Shown here piece by piece: positions 63,980 to 64,000 of a DNA stretch of 64,000 nt (position 1 is its first letter; every line of letters starts with the position of its first letter). A program made the position numbers and the translations under genes. Source of the DNA: Lactobacillus sp. ESL0701 (GTDB taxonomy: Bacteria; Bacillota; Bacilli; Lactobacillales; Lactobacillaceae); contig NZ_JAQTIC010000006.1 of assembly GCF_029433445.1 (NCBI RefSeq), positions 62,001 through 126,000 of the forward strand. The letters run 5' to 3'. The notes under the pieces were generated by a model. It was not told the origin of the DNA and did not search any database. It saw only the letters and a program-made list of their open reading frames with translations.

Positions 63980-64000
63980 TGTTATTAATTAGTGAACTCC

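Overview
The window looks like a chromosomal segment of a low-GC lactic acid bacterium, most likely Lactobacillus in the narrow sense. The evidence is the FabT/FabK-type fatty acid cluster, many sugar PTS systems, ECF S components, a TPP-riboswitch/ThiW unit, a fused GlnP-type amino-acid permease, a DUF4811/MFS pair, and AT-rich spacers with compact rho-independent terminators. I see no rRNA, tRNA, CRISPR array, insertion sequence, prophage or integrase. Both window edges fall in ordinary chromosome; the left edge cuts a TetR-family gene.

Layout. 1-2.8 kb: TetR regulator with a clear operator, a histidine phosphatase, yaaA and a conserved unknown. 2.8-12.9 kb: a sugar block on the minus strand. 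An ascorbate operon (ulaG-C-A-B-D-E-F) starts from a consensus promoter overlapped by a cre site, faces a DeoR-type regulator, and is followed without a visible terminator by a beta-glucoside PTS (IIBCA) and a 6-phospho-beta-glucosidase. 13-18.4 kb: a DHA2 drug exporter with a DUF4811 partner and divergent MerR-like regulator, then a hydroxyacid dehydrogenase/amidohydrolase pair and a small membrane protein. 18.4-21.4 kb: a COG2984-type ABC importer behind a long structured attenuator leader. 21.6-25.4 kb: a penicillin-V-acylase-type hydrolase, then an EIIA/EIIBC PTS with a ChbG-like deacetylase. 25.6-33 kb: efp, coaA, a GDSL esterase, a GNAT acetyltransferase, HelD, a secreted metzincin, a phosphatase, and TPP riboswitch-thiW. 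33-39.8 kb: an orphan ATPase and the deoxyribonucleoside regulon (deoC, deoB, deoR, pdp, divergent nupC). 39.9-40.5 kb: a gene-poor stretch that I read as a type I toxin-antitoxin-like locus. 40.5-43.4 kb: glutamine-type ABC importer. 43.6-54 kb: the complete type II fatty acid synthesis cluster (fabT-fabH-acpP-fabK-fabD-fabG-fabF-accB-fabZ-accC-accD-accA) with divergent birA. 54-64 kb: a BceAB-like ABC exporter with two paralogous permeases, two zinc-ribbon membrane proteins, an ECF S component, a GalT-like protein and an L,D-transpeptidase.

How it fits together. Import and catabolism dominate: ascorbate, beta-glucosides, an amino-sugar-like PTS, deoxynucleosides, glutamine and probably an aromatic amino acid. 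Each block carries its own local control: cre sites, DeoR/SorC-type operators, a MerR-type 19-bp promoter, a TPP riboswitch and an attenuator. Fatty acid synthesis is controlled by FabT boxes, and one perfect box sits in front of birA, linking biotin ligase to its target AccB.

Most novel candidate: 39.96-40.46 kb holds a 34-residue hydrophobic peptide gene with a near-ideal Shine-Dalgarno, flanked by two small RNA genes that share an identical 36-nt 3' terminator module. The 5' end of one RNA is perfectly complementary over 15 nt to the peptide's coding sequence. Second is the leader of the COG2984 ABC operon at 21.16-21.43 kb, which has mutually exclusive hairpins and an 18-codon leader ORF containing a Trp codon.
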